64,000 nt of DNA, taken from positions 1-64,000 of the forward strand of contig NZ_OBQF01000004.1 of the NCBI RefSeq assembly GCF_900220995.1, written 5' to 3'. Of the stretch, positions 61,946 through 64,000 are shown in pieces. This stretch comes from Salinicoccus kekensis. Its GTDB lineage: Bacteria; Bacillota; Bacilli; Staphylococcales; Salinicoccaceae. Position numbers and translations under genes: made by a program. Position 1 is the first letter of the stretch, and every line of letters starts with the position of its first letter. Under the pieces are notes generated by a model. The model saw only the letters and a list, made by a program, of their open reading frames with translations, ran no database searches and was not told the DNA's origin.

Positions 61946-63535
61946 CTAATAGATTGAAATCGAACCGTCGGTTCTTGACTCGGTGCCGCCGACATAAGAC
62001 CCGTTGTCCTGTCGGATGATGATCTGCCCCCGGCCGAAATGGTTCGGCTCAAGGCTGATGTTCACCTGGTGGCCCCTCCTGTTGAGCTCACGTGCAATAT
62101 CCACCGGGAACCGGTCTTCGACATCCACACGCATGCCTTCCATGAACTGCCATCTCGGTGCATCCAGTGCGCTCTGCGGGTTCATCCCGTAATCAATCAG
62201 GTTCATCGCCACCTGCAGATGCCCCTGCGGCTGCATGAATCCACCCATCACGCCGAACGGACCGACAGGTGCACCGTCTTTCGTGATGAAGCCGGGAATG
62301 ATCGTATGAAGCGATTTCTTGCGTCCGCCGATGAAATTCGGATGTTTTTCATCCATCGAAAAATTGTGTCCCCTGTTCTGCAACGCGATGCCCGTACCCG
62401 GAACGACCACACCCGACCCGAAGCCCATGTAGTTGCTCTGGATATAGGACACCATGTTACCGTCTTTATCCGCCGTTGCAAGGTACACAGTGCCGCCTTT
62501 CGGCAGCTCCCCGTGCACCCGTTCTTCTGCATGGTCCCCGATCTCCGATCGGCGCGCCTTCAAATAGCCTTCATCCAGCAGATTGCGGGATTCGACTTTC
62601 ATATGTCCTGCATCAGAAACAAATGCCGTTGTATCGCTGAATGCCTGCTTCATCGCTTCGATCTGATGATGGTAGTAATCGCCATCCCTCCCGGCGAAAT
62701 CATCATCCTTCAGCATGCCGAGCGCCATAAGGGCCGCAATGCCTTGTCCGTTCGGCGGTATCTCATGGATGTCATACCCTTTGTAGTTGATGCTGATGGG
62801 TTTGACATACTCCACCCTGTAGGATTTCAGGTCATCATGGGTGAGTATGCCGCCGGTCTCACCGGCGTATCCGATGATTTTATCCGCAAGGTCCCCCTCA
62901 TAAAACGATCTTGCATTCGTATCCGCGATCTCTTCCAGTGTATCTGCATGCGCCGGCAGTGTCTTCACATCGCCTGCTTCCACTTCCCCGAAGACCTCGA
63001 ACCAGTGTTTGATCTCCGGAAATTCTTCCACTTCTTTTTCAAATTTCTTATATGCGGCCTTCCAGAACTTTGCGACCGTCGGTGTGATGACATAACCTTC
63101 CCTTGCCGCCCGTACAGCCGGTGCAAGCACTTCCTTCAATGTGAGCCTGCCGAATTTATCGATCAAGTCCGCCCACGCTGCCGGTACACCCGGCACATTC
63201 ACAGGCAGCCATCCATATACAGGCATTTCATCGAATCCGTTTGCCTTCAATGTCTCCATCGACAAGTTTTCAGATGAATGACCGCTTGCGTTCATACCGT
63301 GGAGCTCCCCGTTCATCCAGGCAATCATGAAGGCGTCCCCTCCGATCCCGTTGCTTGTCGGTTCCACTACGGTCAGCGTTGCAGCGGTCGCAACTGCAGC
63401 ATCCATCGCGTTGCCGCCCTGCTTCAACATCTCGGTGCCCGCTTCAGTGGCGAGCGGATGTGATGTGGCGACCATGCCGTTTTTTGCATATACACTGTAG
63501 CGACTGTTCTGGTACGGATAGTTGTGATGTTTCAT
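61946..63535 (-). CDS. Gamma-glutamyltransferase-like protein (YwrD type)
   Basis: 529 residues, Ntn-hydrolase; autoprocessing Thr349 in PKGGTVYLATADKDGNMVSY and PNGQGIAALMALGML earlier. No signal peptide, so cytoplasmic, unlike secreted Ggt. It is the YwrD kind, and ywrAB (ChrA halves) next door repeat the B. subtilis ywr cluster. The substrate may be a gamma-glutamyl compound or other amide. RBS AGGGG. Confidence 0.88.
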   Translation of the reverse strand: MKHHNYPYQNSRYSVYAKNGMVATSHPLATEAGTEMLKQGGNAMDAAVATAATLTVVEPTSNGIGGDAFMIAWMNGELHGMNASGHSSENLSMETLKANGFDEMPVYGWLPVNVPGVPAAWADLIDKFGRLTLKEVLAPAVRAAREGYVITPTVAKFWKAAYKKFEKEVEEFPEIKHWFEVFGEVEAGDVKTLPAHADTLEEIADTNARSFYEGDLADKIIGYAGETGGILTHDDLKSYRVEYVKPISINYKGYDIHEIPPNGQGIAALMALGMLKDDDFAGRDGDYYHHQIEAMKQAFSDTTAFVSDAGHMKVESRNLLDEGYLKARRSEIGDHAEERVHGELPKGGTVYLATADKDGNMVSYIQSNYMGFGSGVVVPGTGIALQNRGHNFSMDEKHPNFIGGRKKSLHTIIPGFITKDGAPVGPFGVMGGFMQPQGHLQVAMNLIDYGMNPQSALDAPRWQFMEGMRVDVEDRFPVDIARELNRRGHQVNISLEPNHFGRGQIIIRQDNGSYVGGTESRTDGSISIY

Positions 63536-63608
63536 AAAATCCCCTTTATTTATATTATTTTGAAAACTTAAATTAATGAATCACCCTGCATTACACAGGG
63601 TGATATTG

Positions 63609-64000
63609 TCACGCTCCACAGCATTTTTTATATTTTTTGCCGCTGCCGCAAGGGCACGGGTCATTCCGTCCGACTTTCACTTCTTTGACGACCGTCCTGG
63701 TCTTCAGTTCAGATTCCTTATGACCGCGGTATTTGAAGTGGCGCGTATTTTCGACGATGCCTGCGATGTTATCGAAGAAGTCGCGCTGTTCCTGCACATT
63801 CTTGAATTCGACATCCAGGGACATCAGGTATTTCACAATTTCATCCTGCTTCTCCCCGCGCATGATCAGCTGCAGCAGGGAGATATAGATGCCCTGATGC
63901 TTCGAACGCGGCACATCGATGTTCTTTTCAATCCATTCTTTCAGCTTCTTATGGTTGGATGATTCGTCTATATAGTTCGGATCGCTGAACTTGATGAACT
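63609..64000 (-). CDS. SEC-C metal-binding motif protein (5' end outside window)
   Basis: The frame stays open to the right edge, so the N-terminus is missing; about 130 C-terminal residues are visible. They are helical and end with the zinc-binding SEC-C motif [18 protein letters not shown], as at the end of SecA and YecA-like proteins. A GTG at 63914 is internal, not a likely start. Role unknown. Confidence 0.85.
   Translation of the reverse strand, partial: FIKFSDPNYIDESSNHKKLKEWIEKNIDVPRSKHQGIYISLLQLIMRGEKQDEIVKYLMSLDVEFKNVQEQRDFFDNIAGIVENTRHFKYRGHKESELKTRTVVKEVKVGRNDPCPCGSGKKYKKCCGA

Noticed and set aside
62039-63277. 412-residue plus-strand frame
   Set aside because: Antisense shadow of the gamma-glutamyltransferase-like gene.

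Overview
The window reads as a chromosomal core segment of a moderately high-GC, low-salt-sensitive relative of Staphylococcus, most likely Salinicoccus or a close genus (inference). The evidence is gene order: acpS-alr-mazE-mazF-rsbU-rsbV-rsbW-sigB, rodA/murF/cshA, murAA-fabZ next to ywpF/ssb, the atp operon behind mnaA-upp-glyA, prfA-prmC-tsaC-ywlE-rpiB-ywlG, and rho-glpX-murZ-tal next to pyrG-rpoE are all Staphylococcaceae/Bacillales neighbourhoods. A BCCT osmolyte carrier and the base composition fit a halotolerant member. Almost all genes are housekeeping; no phage, insertion sequence or CRISPR array was found.

Layout. 1-570: leader of an rRNA operon (the 16S gene must begin just left of base 1) preceded by tRNA-Gly, tRNA-Leu and tRNA-Glu, all on the minus strand. 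899-9594: katA under a PerR-type operator, tex, then the sigma-B stress operon with its mazEF toxin-antitoxin and alr/acpS. 9591-17264: three bacterial PH-domain membrane proteins, the RNA helicase cshA, an alpha/beta hydrolase without a usual start codon, murF, rodA and a 49-residue small protein. 17400-24632: cardiolipin synthase, yidC, a 52-bp tandem repeat array, a NERD nuclease-like gene, a LysM/Rpf-type wall lytic protein with a WalR box, ssbB, ywpF, fabZ. 24636-33322: epuA-like gene, murAA, DUF1146 gene and the complete F1Fo ATP synthase operon atpIBEFHAGDC. 33466-43864: mnaA, upp, glyA, ywlG, rpiB, ywlE, tsaC, prmC, prfA, rpmE2, rho, glpX. 43978-48914: murZ, transaldolase, DUF2529 gene, pyrG with a CTP attenuator, rpoE. 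48987-64000: accessory region with acetyltransferases, BCCT carrier, coaW, lipoprotein, OsmC protein, twin Nramp-like carriers plus a ureohydrolase, an AhpD-like protein, YwaF-like protein, aldo/keto reductase, split chromate-type transporter with a YwrD-like gamma-glutamyltransferase, and a truncated SEC-C protein.

How they work together. Peptidoglycan synthesis is heavily represented (alr, murF, rodA, murAA, murZ, glpX/mnaA for sugar nucleotides, the WalR-linked lytic protein). Stress control is provided by RsbU-RsbV-RsbW-SigB with a sigma-B promoter feeding rsbV. Energy supply is the ATP synthase. The most unusual signals are: a 32-bp element present at identical distance from the -10 boxes of ssbB and of the NERD gene, suggesting an unnamed shared regulon; the 52-bp palindromic tandem array; twin Nramp-fold carriers that lack the metal-binding residues and sit directly behind a HutG-like ureohydrolase; the hydrolase with no canonical start; and a structured leader before the BCCT carrier. 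Coordinates of starts were adjusted to ribosome binding sites where these decided between candidates.
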